In this document: positions 49,746 to 63,375 of the stretch, piece by piece
Layout of the letters: each line of letters starts with the position of its first letter
How positions within the stretch are numbered: the stretch's first letter is position 1
From: Owenia fusiformis
Taxonomy: Eukaryota > Annelida > Polychaeta > Sabellida > Oweniidae
Length of the DNA: 64,000 bases
Direction of reading: 5' to 3'
Assembly: GCA_903813345.2 (NCBI GenBank)
Contig: CAIIXF020000004.1
Coordinates: 13,724,196-13,788,195, forward strand
Translations under genes and position numbers: made by a program
The notes under the pieces: model-generated
Database searches by the model: none
Seen by the model: only the letters and a program-made list of their open reading frames with translations
Told to the model about the DNA's origin: nothing

Positions 49746-51493
49746 ACTGTGTGATGTAAAATGTAAACCTATGATATTCGTTAGTTTGAAAAACAAATCA
49801 TAAATAAGGCTTGAATTGACATCAATGTTTCACGCACGTATTTGTCAGAAGTATTTTTTAATTTAATCAAAATAGAATTCTTTATTAAATTTGATTTCGA
49901 AAATAATGTAATTCTTGTACAAATTGGCATTTTTTGTAAAATACATCACAAGTCTAATACGAAATCGTTAAGCCTGTTTAAAAATGTCGACTACCTTGGT
50001 AAAATATGGTTATCTGCATCTGATTTGTAACATGGTATTTTGGGTTTTAGCCTTCAAATCTGCCAATCCTTCGTGTTATACGAAACAATGATCAGTGCTT
50101 CAAAATAGTCAATTCCAACCACTTCAAGCTCTTAAAATGTCATAAGAAGGGTATCGCAACGTGATTTAATAAGCCTGCACACTAATAACTACAATTGTGA
50201 AATTGAACAAAGTTCAATTTAAAACTCCAGATTCTGACTTTTCTTGGCCTTGATTCGACCTAGGTCTTAACCTTGATCATGTTGACTTTGATTATCATTT
50301 TTGCCTTCTTCGATAGTTTAAAACTACCTGTAGTTTAAACTAATAAAGATAGTCATTTCATTAAAATTGGAGACATTTTGGTTGACCTATATTTGGATAC
50401 CATATCTCAAAACTGGGTTAAACACAATAATCTGATGGCAAGACCATTAGCTTCATCTTGTATATTAGTGAACAAGGTTTCAAAGAAAGATATGTATATC
50501 ATCTTGGTCCTCTTGAATCATTTTAAGCTACTTGAAACAAAGACATTCCAATTTGGATTCTATATCCGGAATCCCGATGAAATGCCCCATCAATTTTATA
50601 CCAATATCATTAAATTATGTAGACCTAATTTCTGGACACGAACGTCTCAAAATTCGATGGTGAAAGGCTTGCATACCCTTAGCTAATGTGCCCACTTTGT
50701 TATTTTACTTGTAATTATAATATGTAAAAAAAAATAACGTAACATAACATAACAACATAACATAACAGCATCTATATGCTTTTCAAAGAAAATTATATCA
50801 GTGAAGCGATGGTGATTTGACCTAGATTTTGACCTTTGGATGGAAGTGTCCAAAATTTGTGTCAATGTAACTTTATGGGTGCTCTTCCGTTATTGACTAT
50901 ATCTTATTTTATTTGTATTCAGTTTGTATCTGCTATTTTTCCATTCATATTTTTCTTCGGCGCCATTGAGTTAACATGGTGATATCATCATTTCGATTCT
51001 TCAAGAATTCAAAAGGTCATGGAATCGTAGCAGAGATCGCATCTAAATCATGATTGCAGATCAGGAATTCTAAGAGAACTTTACATCACTTTGATACCAA
51101 TAACATTTTGACACGTTTCGCTTGCCTAAGTTTTGGACAATGACATCTAGAAAAAGGTAAAAGTAATCAAAAAGTGTCTGTCCATCGAACTGGCAAAAAC
51201 AATAGACAAGCCAATTTACAATCTGGAGTCTCATAAAAAGATTGTCAGGAGGTAGAGTATTATTGGACCACTTCATTTTATGACGATTATTTCAAATCGT
51301 TAATCTGAAATTGATTGGGTGTCGTGAATTATGTAATTATACTAACATGGACGTAACCGTACAATAAAGAGACATGGGGTTGGTAAACTAGTTGTTTTGA
51401 AGGATCGGACAAAAAATACAACCTACACATACGTAAAGAGGGGAAAGGACAATTGAAACTTTCTGTTTTCCAAGTGGACACATCTACAAAGAC
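49746..51493. other. Intergenic region upstream of mucin paralog 2
   Basis: The plus ORF 50378-50686 (102 codons) has no recognisable domain. DNA at 49378-49500 shares blocks (CTCCATTGCTTAATTTATTG) with 62388-62500, suggesting that the tandem gene duplication carried over 1 kb of upstream flank. Confidence 0.45.
51271..51285 (+). promoter_or_regulatory. Conserved upstream motif of the mucin family, copy 2
   Basis: CTTCATTTTATGACG, preceded by AGGAGGTAGAG-TATTATTGGACCA, which is similar to AGGAGGGAGCCGTTTTATTGAACC before copy 3. Confidence 0.45.
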
Positions 51494-54400
51494 ATGTATG
51501 ACCATCTTGGCTTGCTGTCACCTAGAAACAGCACTAGTAGCAACAGTACCACTGATACCAGTATCAGTGATAATGTCACGGATCCAACCATGCAAAACAC
51601 CGAGGATGTATTCTTCAGGAAAAGTAGACGTTCTTGGACCACATACGAGCCGAATTGGCTTGGGATGAGTGTCACGACAGGTGATGCAAACGACATTGAT
51701 TCTAATTTACATCAAATAGGGGGGATAAGAAATAAGGTGTCGAGTAGCGCTACTGACTCAACTATTGTAGAATTTCAGGATGACCAATACTGTAGTTTTG
51801 ACTCTGAAAGGCCATCAAAAGATATTCTCTCGGGGGCCGGTTCGATTACAGGAGAACGTCAATTTTGTGATGCTGAAACCCAAACTGTCAAAAGGAAGAA
51901 ATCAAGAAGGCGAATTGTATTATTGCTGCTCCTACTTCTGATGCTAATCATAGGTGGCGCTGTTTTGATTGGATCGTATTTCGGAATAGTTTGGCCTAAC
52001 GGTAAATTTTGTTTAGGATGTTGTTGGATAAAAAAAAGTAAAAAGTTAATTGAAAAATTTGTATAATGTTCATAAAAATACAATTATTTTTTTTTATTTC
52101 GGGAATAAACGAAACGTGGTCGGTTTCGGCCAGTGTTAAACCGTTACACATGCCGATTTTATCGAAAACAAGGTCACGACGATACCCAGATCTTGACAAT
52201 AAAAGTTGCGTTTGGTTTTGTTTTCCAGAACAGCATTTCATAGTCACTTCATAACATTTCATATTGTATATGTCAATTTGATTTAACAACCGTATTGGTA
52301 AATATCCTTTAGTGGCCTTCTTGGGCTCATCACATGAAAATAATAAGAAAAAAATTTGAATCTCGCTTTGGCGGTTTAGGGCCCCGTGCAAAAAAATCTC
52401 GAAACTTGTGTATACTTATTTAAGACAAAATTTGACGATCTTCCTGAAAAAAAACTATAAAGAGTTTTGTGATCGAGTGTCTTAACGGTACGATTTTGAA
52501 TACTTCGTTTACAATAGTTTACTCGGCTGAGAACTTCAACCCCTTACCCGTTATTGGTATGAAAATGCAAATTAAGTGAATATGAAATAGAATAGAAGAT
52601 AAACACGTTTTCAAGCAGAACGATCTATTTTTATAAAACGACAAACAAAACGATACCAAAATATTTTACTGATATTTTTTAAAAGTCCTCTTCTAAAACA
52701 CTTGACATGGGTTATCATGGATTGAGCTTATAGCCTCGGTGAACATGATACGAGTCACACTCATGACAACGATTAGTAAATGCTTTTTAATTCACTAGAT
52801 TGTAGTATAACAATTATTTCAGTACCTATTCAGATTACAAAATACCGGTTTTGAACATTTTTTAGTATAAAATATCAATGTATGAATGTTCAAAGGGACG
52901 CCTGCATTGTTGCGCAGCAGTTACAAAAGCGTAGAATACAAATAGATAAATAGAAATAGGAATATCGATAATAAACAGATATCAGTAGTGCATGTAGTAT
53001 GACCTATGACATAGTTAAGGAAAGAGGGTTGATAACAGAGTGTTTAAAACAATCCTGAAATTGTGATTAATCACAACAATTGCAATAAAACTATAAACAC
53101 TGCACAGTGGATTAAGTAGGCGATATAAAAACAAAAGCTAAAAGGATGAGTGTCATAACACCCATAAAATAAAGGGACTTTTGAAAAATAAAATTTATTT
53201 CTTATTGTTTATCAAATCTTAATTAATGTTAAGCATACTTGATAATTTTTGCAAAGTGCATTAAACGTGTCCATAACAAGTGGCCGCCATTAAATATGAA
53301 CCCCTTTCTCGTTTTAATAGTACGTGCAAAAAAACCTATTTTGTTTTAGTGTTTTAACGTCATTGAGATGCATTTTAGTTATATTGTGTTTTATTGTGAA
53401 GACGCACCTGTGAAGGTATGCCGCTGGTACAAAAGCGCGGTTCTAAATAAATAAATGAATAAATATTTAAAAAATGAATTAATTAATTAATAAATGATAA
53501 ATAAATATATAAATAAGTAAAAATATATACTATATATATAAATAAATAAATAAAATTATCGAGATTTCAAAACTATATAGAAATTATTCTATTGGCTTAA
53601 GATTCATTTCCCAAAAGTCGACATTCACTGAATAGGGGATTCAACATTTTCTAAATGCAATACGTGATTTATCTATACCATTAATATATCAATATCGATT
53701 AAAAAACATAAATTAATGTCATCTTAAGATACTGACTGTTGAAGTACAAGTTTTATTTTTAAAAATACTCTGCTGTTATCAATACTAACAATATCGTAAA
53801 GAGGACTAAAAATAAATTTCGAATTTAAACATTTATGAATTTCATCGTGGATATTTTGACAAGGAACTCTTTAGATAATCGTAACAAATCACAATAAATA
53901 AAACGTCTCTTATGTGTACTTGCAACCACTTGGTATATAATCATGGTTCGGATAATTGGTTGTCTTGACTATATTGAACTTTCGTAGAAATTCGTAGATA
54001 CAAGTTCTGAATGTCCTACATGAAGTTCAGGAACTCAGAACACTATTATACAGAGTGACACAAAAATGCCTCCCACTTATTTTGGAATAACTTTCTCAGT
54101 AATGAAGAAACCTTCATGATTTTTATGTGTAGATAGAGTGTTCAATGGAAGGGGGATTGGTATGCTTGCATAGCATCAACAACTTGAAATTAAGAAATAT
54201 CTCATTTTCCGCGGAGGCATGATCTGACACAAAATCACTCAAATATGGAAATAAAACAATCTGTCTTTCTAAAATTTACACAATGAACCAGTCAGTTCAT
54301 TAAATAACAAAATTGTTTAAGAAAAATGGGAAGGTGTGACATATAAATTATAAATTATGTGGAAGGAATCCAGAAATGACTTAAATAATTGCTAAGACAG

Positions 54401-57400
54401 AAATCCCATTTTCAGAAAATTGTATTTTTTAACATCTTCACAATTTCACCGAGAGCATACCTGGACAAAAAACGTGATATCTCTAAATCTCAAAGTTGTT
54501 GATGCTACACAAGTAGAACAGTCTTTCTCCCATTGAACACTCTACACGCATTTTTATGTCACCCTGTACGTACAGTAAAACCTGCCTAATCCGAACACCA
54601 CTAGGGCTGGCTAATGTTTGAATTAACAGGTCATCAAAGGAACCCGAGTTGTTTGTAAAATGAATCTTTAGGATTATATGGTGCAATCTTATAGTCAATA
54701 AAATGTTTTAAAGTGTATTGATGTTTTTAAGATAGAAAACAAGAAGAAGTCATCGTGAGGTACTAGTAACTGTGACAGGTTTTATGTTTTCATGTTTTCA
54801 AATTTTCTTTACTATTAGATAGACATCCAAACAACGAGACAACTACAACATCAGAAGAACTGCCGACAACAGCACAAACGCGATTGAACTCCCCTCAGCT
54901 AGTATCAGTTGCCTCCCACAAACCAGACACCCCAACACCGGTCACAGTATTGTCATTTATTTCTCAATCGCCCCCAGTTACAACAAAAGTGACTTTTACA
55001 GAAGTTACTGAGACAGAGGTATCGACAACAGCAATAAAGGCAACAGAAGTACCAATAACTACAGGTGCTACGACAGAAGTACATACAATAGTAACTACGA
55101 CAGATATACCAACATCCACCATAACTACGACAGAACTACCAAAACTTACAGCAACTAATACAGAAGTAACTACAACTATAGTATCTATAACAGAAGTACC
55201 TACAACTATGATAACATCAACAGAAGTACCTACAACTTTATCAGCTACGACAGAAGTACCTAAAACTGCAATAGTTACGACAGAAGTACCTACTACTGTA
55301 ACTTCGACAAAGATATCCGCAACTACAGTAGCTACGACAGAGATGCCAACATCTTCAGTAAGTACGAACAAAGTACCTACAACTGAGGAAATTACAACAG
55401 AAGTACCTACTACAGTAACTACAACAGAAGTAAATGCTTCTGCAACTTCAACGGAGGTGCCCGCACCTACCGTACCTCAGACAGAAATATCTACAACTGC
55501 AGTAAATGCAACGAAAGTACCTACAATTGAAGTAAATTTGACAAAAGTAGCTTCAAATACAGTAACCAGTGCCGAAGTACCTACAACTACGGAAACGACG
55601 ACAGAAACAGTATCTACGACAGAACTTCTACCAACAACTTCAGGGGACACGATGGAAGTATCAACAATTGCAGTAGCTACAACAGAAGTACATACATCTC
55701 AGGGAATCAAGACAGAAATATCTACAACTGGAGTAACTACGTCACAAATACCTTCTACTATTACTTCGACAAAGACTCCCACAAATACAGTAACTATGAC
55801 AGAAGTACATACTACTGTTACTTCAACAGAGGTTCCAACAACGACAGTAAGTACGACAGAAGTGCCTTCAAGTGCAGTAACTATGACAGAAGTACAAACT
55901 ACTGTAACTTCAGCAGAGGTGCCCACAACAACAGTAAGTACGACAGAAGTGCCTACAACTGCAGTAACTACAACAGACGTACCTAAAACTGCAGTAAATA
56001 CGACGGAAGTGCATACTACTAAAACTTCCAAAGAGGTGCAAACAACTTCAGTAAGTATATCAGAAGTACCTACAATTGCAGAGACTACGACAGAAGTACT
56101 TACAACAGCAGTACTTTTAACAGAAGAACCTACAACTGAAGTACCTATGCCAGAAGCACACACTACTGTTACTTCGATAGAGGTGCCCACAACGACATTT
56201 AGTACGACAGAAGTGCCTTCAAGTGCAGTAACTATGACAGATGTACATACTACTGTAGCTTCAACAGAGGTGCCCACAACAACAGTGCGTACACCAGAAG
56301 TGACTACAACTGCAGTAACTACAACGGACGTACATAATACTGCAGTAAATACGACAGAAGTGCATACTACTGTAAATTCGAAAGAGGTGCAAACAACTTC
56401 AGTAAGTTCATCAGAAGTACCTACAACTGCAGCAACTACGACAGAAGTACCTACAACGGCAGTAAATACGACAGGAGAACCTACAACTGCAGTACCTATA
56501 TCAGAAGTACATACTACTGTAACTTCGATAGAGGTGCCCACAACGAGAGTAAGTACGACAGAGGTGCCTACAACTGCAGTAACTATGACAGACGTACCTA
56601 AAATTGCAGTTAATACGACAGAAGTACATACTACTGTAACTTCGATAGAGGTGCCCACGACGACAGTATGTACGCCAGAAAAACCTACAACTGCAGTTAC
56701 TGCAACAAAAGTACCTTCAACTGCAGTATCTTCGACAGAAGTACCTATAACTGCAGTTACTATGACAGAAGTACCTACAAATACAGTAAGTACAACAGAA
56801 GACAATATTACAGTAACTTCTACAAAAGTACTTACAACTTCAGTAAGTACAATAGAAGTATCTACATCTTCAGTAACTACGACAGAAGTACCAACACTAG
56901 CAGTAACTTTAACAGAGGTACCTTCAACTGTAGTAACTACCACAGGAGTATCTACAAATTCAGTAAAGACAACAGAAGTATCTACGACAGCAGTAACTCC
57001 GACAGAGGTACCTACGATTGTAACTACATCAGAGATACCCATAACTACAGTATCAACGATAGAAGTACCAACTACCATAACTACAACTCCAATTCCAGGT
57101 AATGCTTGCAACATGATACTTAAGAATGATAGCAAGAGATCATATGATATTGGATTTACATTAATTCAGGAAAAAGATTCTGGCTACACACCAAGAAAGA
57201 TTTTACAAACAATTTAGTCGCCAGGGATGCAAACCACCAACACAGAAAACGGAGACCATAAAACTTAAAGTACAACTAAAAATGAACATGTTTTTGAGGG
57301 ACCTTATTATGCATATTGAAAGAGTTTCACTTAGTCTAAAGCGCTATTAAACATTGGGAGTTTCCACATACATGTGTGAGTATTCATATATTTCAAATTT

Positions 57401-57735
57401 GAGATGAGATGGTTGGTAAGCAAGTTTTGAAGAATTCAAGTTAAAAAGTAACCACCCAAGTCACGTTGTCGCGCACAATCGGTCCATTTTTGGTAGCTGC
57501 GTATATCAAGGATGTTAATACTATCTATATTCTTCTTAGTTGTACTTATCTGTATAATTTGTTCTGTTTAGATTGCGAAGCAGAATGTGCTAAAAGAGGC
57601 GACGGTGTGTATATTCATCCTAGCAAGGGTTGTTCCTGGTATTGCCAATGCCTTGACACCCAGTGGTGGGAAAGGCCTTGTCCTGAGTCGACATGCTTCA
57701 ATGAAGACATACGGGCGTGTGGACACGCTCCCTAA
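51494..57735 (+). CDS. Type II membrane mucin with chitin-binding domain, paralog 2
   Basis: Exons 51494-52001, 54819-57098 and 57572-57735 join in phase 1 to 983 residues. The layout matches paralog 1: Ser/Thr-rich cytosolic region, RSWTTYEPNWL (46-56), AETQT (127-131), basic KRKKSRRR, and a Leu-rich anchor (141-167). The Thr-rich stalk is about five times longer (about 760 residues), built from a roughly 10-residue unit near EVPTTAVTTT. The C-terminus is a CBM14-like module (DCEAEC...GCSWYCQC...WWERPC...TC...AC). Type II topology would display the chitin-binding tip far from the membrane. Start chosen as the first ATG in frame, matching the other paralogs. A transposon sits in intron 1. Confidence 0.85.
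53437..53560. repeat. AAAT-rich microsatellite, possible retroelement tail
   Basis: AAATAAATAAATGAATAAAT and related runs follow GGTATGCCGCTGGTACAAAAG, which could be the 3' end of a LINE. Intron 1 of paralog 2. Confidence 0.45.
54049..54568. mobile_element. Foldback element with CACCCTG end in mucin intron 1
   Basis: Element 54051-54566 starts CAGAGTGACACAAAAATGCC and ends ATTTTTATGTCACCCTG, flanked by TA. Arms pair through GAGTGTTCAATGG and GCATCAACAACTT blocks. Same end type as 973-1713. Confidence 0.8.
54571..54625. mobile_element. Tigger/pogo-like terminal fragment
   Basis: TACAGTAAAACCTGCCTAAT followed by CCGAACACC resembles the terminal repeat style of pogo/Tigger elements. Only one end is visible. 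Confidence 0.3.
54819..57098 (+). repeat. Thr-rich stalk exon with 351-bp higher-order repeat
   Basis: 2280 bp, open throughout, in units of about 30 bp. The segment starting at the HTTVTS codons recurs at 55808, 56159 and 56510, exactly 351 bp (117 codons) apart. The stalk therefore grew by block duplication. The open frames on the minus strand here are by-products of the codon pattern. Confidence 0.88.
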
Positions 57736-58957
57736 GAGGGATATAAAAGTTGACAGTAGAATTACATTCCGGTGTCAGAGTAAATATAGTCTCCCTGGAT
57801 ATATGGTCCGATGGACCATACACCCCAGGACACCAGTTTCTCCATACCTGGTGTCCTCGGGTGTGTGGTCTTAACCGGACCATATGTTCTGTATTGGTAA
57901 ACAATATGACCCACTACTATATATACTGACGACTATAAATATGTTAACAGCAGTGAACGAATAGATTGTCCGGCTAGATTTTGGTCCTATCTGTTATCTT
58001 TATTTTTAAATGTATAGATGTCGAAAGAGGATCTAATGACACAAATTTGAAACAAATTTCCCTACCATTATTCATCTTTGCGAAATTAGCAATTTAAGGT
58101 GGCATATAACCCTGTTTATTTTTTCGTGAAGCCACTCAGCAAAATTACGATTTCTCTGCATCCTGATGTCCAATCAAGATCATTCGAGTATCTATATCAC
58201 TCTATCAGTGAAATAGGAAAAACAAAAAGGTGTGATATTCTTTCAGGATTGCTTATACAGTATTAACTATTTACAAAAATGTTCCCGAGACACAAATCTA
58301 TTTAGGTAAGGGTTTGTTTTAAAGTCAGAAAGCCCCAATGAGACAATACAAACCCAGAGAAAACCCGAAAACAAAGTTAAGAAAACAAGTAAAGTACACC
58401 CAATCCCCATATAAAACACTGGCCTACGTGACATGTACTAACATTTTCAAACTGTATTATAGAACCTTTTCAATATGGCATTTGCTTCCATGTTCTGTAT
58501 ATCCCTCTACCAGCTTAATAAGGCAAATAAAACCTTAGCCAAGTAGATAAGAGTCTATGGAACACTTTTGTAAATAGTTTTCACAAGCAATTTTGTTTGT
58601 GTATCTCAAATTTTGTCTTCCCGATTTCAGTCATACATTACGTCAATATAGCCTGCAAACTCTGTGTTGACGTTGTCATTCTCGAATGCCCAAACGTGTC
58701 AGGAGCACAAAGATACTCAAATGATCTTGATTGGACATCATGGTGCAGAGAAATCGTAATTTTAATGGGTGGCTTCACGAAAAAATAAACAGTGTTATAA
58801 GCCACGTTAATCTCGGTTTCCTTTTTTGAGACACCCTGTACAGGGCTTAACGCTTAACCAATACTGTATTGTAAAATTGTAAAATGTATGTTTACCATGT
58901 AACTGTATTGTAATTGTTTTTTGCAATTGCTTTAACATGCTTATTCTTTGAAATAAA
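57736..58957. other. Downstream of mucin paralog 2, no gene recognised
   Basis: Holds a local inverted repeat near 57790-57890 (ATGGTCCGATGGACCAT and CACCAGG/CCTGGTG) and, at 58839, a CACCCTG/TACAGGG junction where two element ends abut. Small ORFs at 58338-58538 and 58597-58788 have no domain. Confidence 0.4.
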
Positions 58958-58959
58958 AA

Positions 58960-59960
58960 AATATATAAAATAAAAAATAAAAAAACACGCAATAAGTAGT
59001 TATCTCGTAAAATCACAAAACTAGTGATGACTACATCAATTTCATTTAATGTACCATAAAGCCATGTCTCTCCTCTTTGCAATGATATGTCATTCATTCA
59101 CATGTGGTAATGGTTGGGTGAGAAATCCTTCCATTTGCACAGTGGGTCAAAATCGGCTTTGCGCCAAGTTTTAGATATTGAAAAAATTAGTGCAAGGGCT
59201 AAGTGCCAATGGAAGTTCCCCTGATTTGAATTGTTATAACTTTTTCTTTTTGGATCTATCTCAGGAGCATCTGTGCTCACAATTCCTCCACCAGATATTG
59301 CAAAACCTCGAGAAAGATTTGCCCATGGGCTGCTTTTCTTTGCTTTAACCCACACATGATTCAGGGCTGAACCATGCATGACGTGGACAGATGAGCGCAT
59401 CTTTATAGGCAAGGAAGTGGTGGCAATTTGGAGGGGTATATGATGTATTCTTGCAAGAGTATGAGTATGAACACTTTACTGTCTATGCCATACCTGTCAC
59501 ACCTTCTTCAAATAGCCCCTATGCCCCTTGTACTGACTTTTGCAATGTTTTTAACTTGGCTCCGTGCTGAATTTTGCCCCACTTTGCAAAATTATGATTA
59601 TTCGGCCAGAGATGACTCCCTGTGAATGAATGATATTCCATTGTAAAGAGGAGTAATTTGGCGTACATTGAAGTAAAAGGATGCAGTCAGCATTGGTTTT
59701 ATGTTTTCGTCCAATATTGCATCGGGTTCCGTACACTGACTTTTGCAATGTTTATAACTTGGCCCGAAGCTAATTTTGGCCCACTTTGCAAATGGAATGA
59801 TTACTCACCCAACCATGACTAAATATCAATGAATGATATATCATTGTAAAGAGGAGACACATGGCTTTATGGTGCATTGAATGAAATCAATGCTGTTATC
59901 ACTGGTTTTGTGCTTTTCCAAGATAACAATCTGTTGCGTTTTTTTTTGATACGCACTGTA
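58960..59960. mobile_element. Foldback element, about 1 kb
   Basis: The left arm (ATTTAATGTACCATAAAGCC near 59045; CAATGATATGTCATTCATT near 59080; GGTTGGGTGAG near 59110) pairs in mirrored order with the right arm (59780-59890). The right end CGCACTGTA is at 59960; the left end is lost in an A-rich tract. Internal copies of TGCAATGTTT-AACTTGGC also repeat (59536 and 59740). Confidence 0.7.
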
Positions 59961-60209
59961 TAGTAGTACTGTAATATGTACTTATTTGATATCTTATCGA
60001 TGAATTAAAAACACGACATAATTGCACTCGATTCACTGATTTGAATCATTACTAGGGATATAGCACCACGGGAATCATCAAGCCCGTTTGATTTTTTTGT
60101 TTGTGAAAGAATAAAATAATGGTGATGGGTGACATAGCAGTATTACATGAACGGTCTTGTATGTCAATGAACTATTAATTATACAAAGACTTCATTTATA
60201 TACATGTGC

Positions 60210-60297
60210 ATGGACATTTATGACCAGAAAATATGGTCCGGTGTAACTAGTTGGACATTTATAATCAGAAAATATGGACCGGTGTGACTAGTTAGAG
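60210..60297. repeat. Tandem duplication, two units of about 41 bp
   Basis: GGACATTTATGACCAGAAAA then TATGGTCCGGTGTAACTAGTT is followed directly by a second copy with three changes. Confidence 0.75.
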
Positions 60298-60950
60298 ACC
60301 ATAATTTAGTGTTTAAAGTCCGCCCCGGACACCCAGTTCTAGCAAACGGACTAAATACCTAAGGAAATATAGTTCACCAGCCTTGTTATTCTAGATAATT
60401 TAGTCCTGGAAATTATTTTCCAGGACTTATAGTCTACGGGACCATATTTAGTACGGTCTATATAAACGTTGACACCTGCTGGCTTATAGCGAATGTGACT
60501 GAGGCTTCCATACTGCATATTTCCCTTGGTTTTCAAATGTAGACACTATGTCATGTCCAGAAATATTGTATTTTGTAAAGCAATTGACTATGTCGTGCTG
60601 TAATGTATAAAATCTGAATTCCCAAAAATATTTTAACTAATGACATGATGTGAATTGAAAACTAAAACATTATTATAATTTTTAATAGAAACTAAAAATT
60701 TGAATTTCACAAAACAGTTGCTTTAACATTTGCAAAAAGATGGCATGATAGTCGTAATGTTTTTAGCAGCCGTAAGTACTTGAAACATGTTGGCATAATG
60801 GTGCATTCTCTGCACAACGCTCAATTACATTGATAACAGCATCGATGGCTTTTTAGGGGCAAGCAGTATCTTATTTGACAGAAACATTATCTATTGTTAC
60901 ACATCATCAGTCACTGGGCTCGTGTGGTTTCACTTCAACATTTTCATTAC

Positions 60951-61210
60951 AGGCCTCCTAGACTATCATCAACGCGAACAGCAGATCTGACATCGCGAAC
61001 TACGATCCTTGCACTCAAACCAAACCACGATCGGGCGTGTGGTTCGCGAGCACTGATCTCTGTTCGCAAGTGGAGAAATATGTTCGGGAGCGAGGAAATG
61101 GTGGTGCACGACTGAAGATTTCACGTTCGTGATGTGAGAATCGTGAGTGCAAGGAACGTAGTTCGCGAGGTAAGAACTGATGTTCGCGTTGATGGAAGTC
61201 TAGGAGGCCT
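60951..61210. mobile_element. Palindromic MITE, AGGCCTCCTAGAC ends
   Basis: AGGCCTCCTAGACT...CATCAACGCGAACA on the left pairs with TGTTCGCGTTGATG...AGTCTAGGAGGCCT on the right, and GATCCTTGCACTCA with TGAGTGCAAGGAAC inside. 260 bp. The superfamily is not assigned. Confidence 0.85.
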
Positions 61211-62953
61211 GCATTATTTATTTAGATTAGTGAATCACAATGTCATGATAGTATCAGTCAATATATTCAAACACCTGGGCAACTAGCGTCATTATGTATA
61301 AAGGATAAACGATGAGCCTTGGGTATCATGTGAAATAATAGCCAAGGCTATTTTCTCACTCATAGGACCAAAGGCGAATTGTTTATCTAACTTTAAAGGC
61401 CCACTTCGCGTAAAGACTTACATTTGAGTTTCATTGTATTTCCAGTGTATTGATAAGAACCTTATCTTTCATTTGACACCAACAACAGCTCAAACGGACC
61501 ATATGAAAGCTTACAATAAATTATCAAAAAACATTTTCGATCAGTCAAGCTTTATATAGCAACTTTTTATCAATGTCATTGAAAGATGGCGCAGGTGTTT
61601 ATATTACATGATACATTAATATTAATAGAAGTGTTGCCATCTTTTAAATCAAGAGTAATTAATAATATGCTCTTTGTTTAGCATGAGTATGGACCACTAA
61701 TGATCTCTGAACTTCAAATATTTTTTCTTTGCGAGTTTTTTTTTCTTGGTTCAATATTAAAGCAAATCAAACTTTGTGTCATATTTGAGCGAGTGTGTGA
61801 GTAACATGTTTCAATGATTTTTTTCTTGACTCTTTGTGAAAGGTAAATGATCCATGATCTAATCTGATTCAACCGTAGGCATTATGAGTTGATGTATGTA
61901 ATATAAGTGAGCGAGTGGGCTATATTAGTTCAGCTTCAGTACACTGCATGTAACAGGCCAGATTTAGTGTAAACTTTGATTTCGTTTTTATTTGTTATTC
62001 AACTATTGGGTAAGGAAAGAAGGGTGTACAGTGTAATTTGTTTAGCATCAGTACATTGTATATGACAGTCCAGACGTAAATATTGAGTTTGAATAGAGCA
62101 GGATATTTGTAAGCTTAGATCAATAATGTAGATAGCAACACAAATAATTGATAAATTGTTGCGAAAAGGGTACATGCTAATTTCTCTTGTTTTTAGGGGA
62201 TGGAAACTATCAAAAACTGTCAGTCGTCATTTGTGACACAAATACACGTCTGTGTTGGTTGCTTATGAACACCAAATGCAAGGTTTAGTAGAGTGATAAA
62301 GGCAGATCGACCTGACTGAAAGGTGGATACTTTCATATTTATTGGCGACTTATTGGCCAAGTGGTCAATACTCCAGGCGGTAACTTAAATTGAAGTCACT
62401 CCATTGCTTAATTTATTGGATCAAATGATCAATTACCAAATAGGAGAGGCTTTTCAGTAATTTTTTATAAACATAAATAAACGTTTATTTGTTTTTATGT
62501 GTTCAGTGAAAAAGCCCGAGATGAATGAAAGAAAATGTTCTGACCATTTATTAGGTAATCTAGAACAGTGTTATATTCTACTCATTTTACTTATTTTGTA
62601 ATGAAAATATATAACAGTATTGTCCATCTGTACTTTTAATTGCAAATGGTTGAGAAAATATATGTGAGGTGCAAATAGCATATTGAATAATCCTGTGCAC
62701 ATTATTGTATATTTTAACGTTGCCACACAAGAGTTCGCGAAGAATGAGCTTTGAGAGGATTTTGATTCCTAGATTTTACTTTAGTTTCGCTCTCAACTTT
62801 TCTGAAAATTCTCAGCAAAAAGTGGAAAAACGAACATTAATTGTATGCGGAAAGCATTAATTCTTATAGTTTCATTTGAAATTCTTTGCAAAAGTTGAAA
62901 TTTCTTGCACTCGATATTTGCAACACGATGCTATTAGTTATCTTTCAAACATG
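61211..62953. other. Intergenic upstream of mucin paralog 3
   Basis: No gene recognised. 62388-62500 resembles 49378-49500, as noted under that region. Confidence 0.4.
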
Positions 62954-63180
62954 CTTAAGCACTGATGGTTCCAGGAGGGGGGGGGGCTTTTTGTTGGCCC
63001 AGAAAAATTGTGAGGGTCCCAAATAATTTAGACCTTTAAAAATGGTATGGCCTCAAAAATGGGCCTTTTGGGGCACAATTTGGCCTTTTGGCCAATTTGA
63101 GGGCAAATTATCAAAAAAATGGGCCTTGCAGTTTTAAAATTTGGGCCCAACTTGTTAGCTTCTGGATCCGCCAGTGCTTA
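62954..63180. mobile_element. Poly-G non-autonomous element with inverted ends
   Basis: The left end AGCACTGATGGTTCCAG pairs with the right end CTGGATCCGCCAGTGCT. It has a G run and GGGCC-rich body. Related to 5243-5405. Confidence 0.7.
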
Positions 63181-63375
63181 GTTTACATATGTAAAAGTAA
63201 AGAAGACCAGTGCTTTTAAACAAATTAAAGTATATTCATTTGTCATTTTCAATCACTTTAAGAATCTTAAAGTTCACAAAAAGGGTACCATGCCATCATC
63301 TTGGAGGATTTGATAATCTTTTCAACCTACACACCAATAATAAGGTTGTTAGGAGGGAGCCGTTTTATTGAACCT

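Noticed and set aside
50378-50686. 102-codon plus ORF
   Set aside because: No domain, no signal peptide, no splice support and no paralog in the window.
56668-57102. 144-codon plus ORF rich in Tyr, Asn and Ser
   Set aside because: Alternate frame of the stalk repeat; no independent support.
55699-57135. 478-codon open frame on the minus strand, and a similar one at 54964-55371
   Set aside because: Antisense of the Thr-rich stalk of mucin paralog 2; open only because of the codon pattern.
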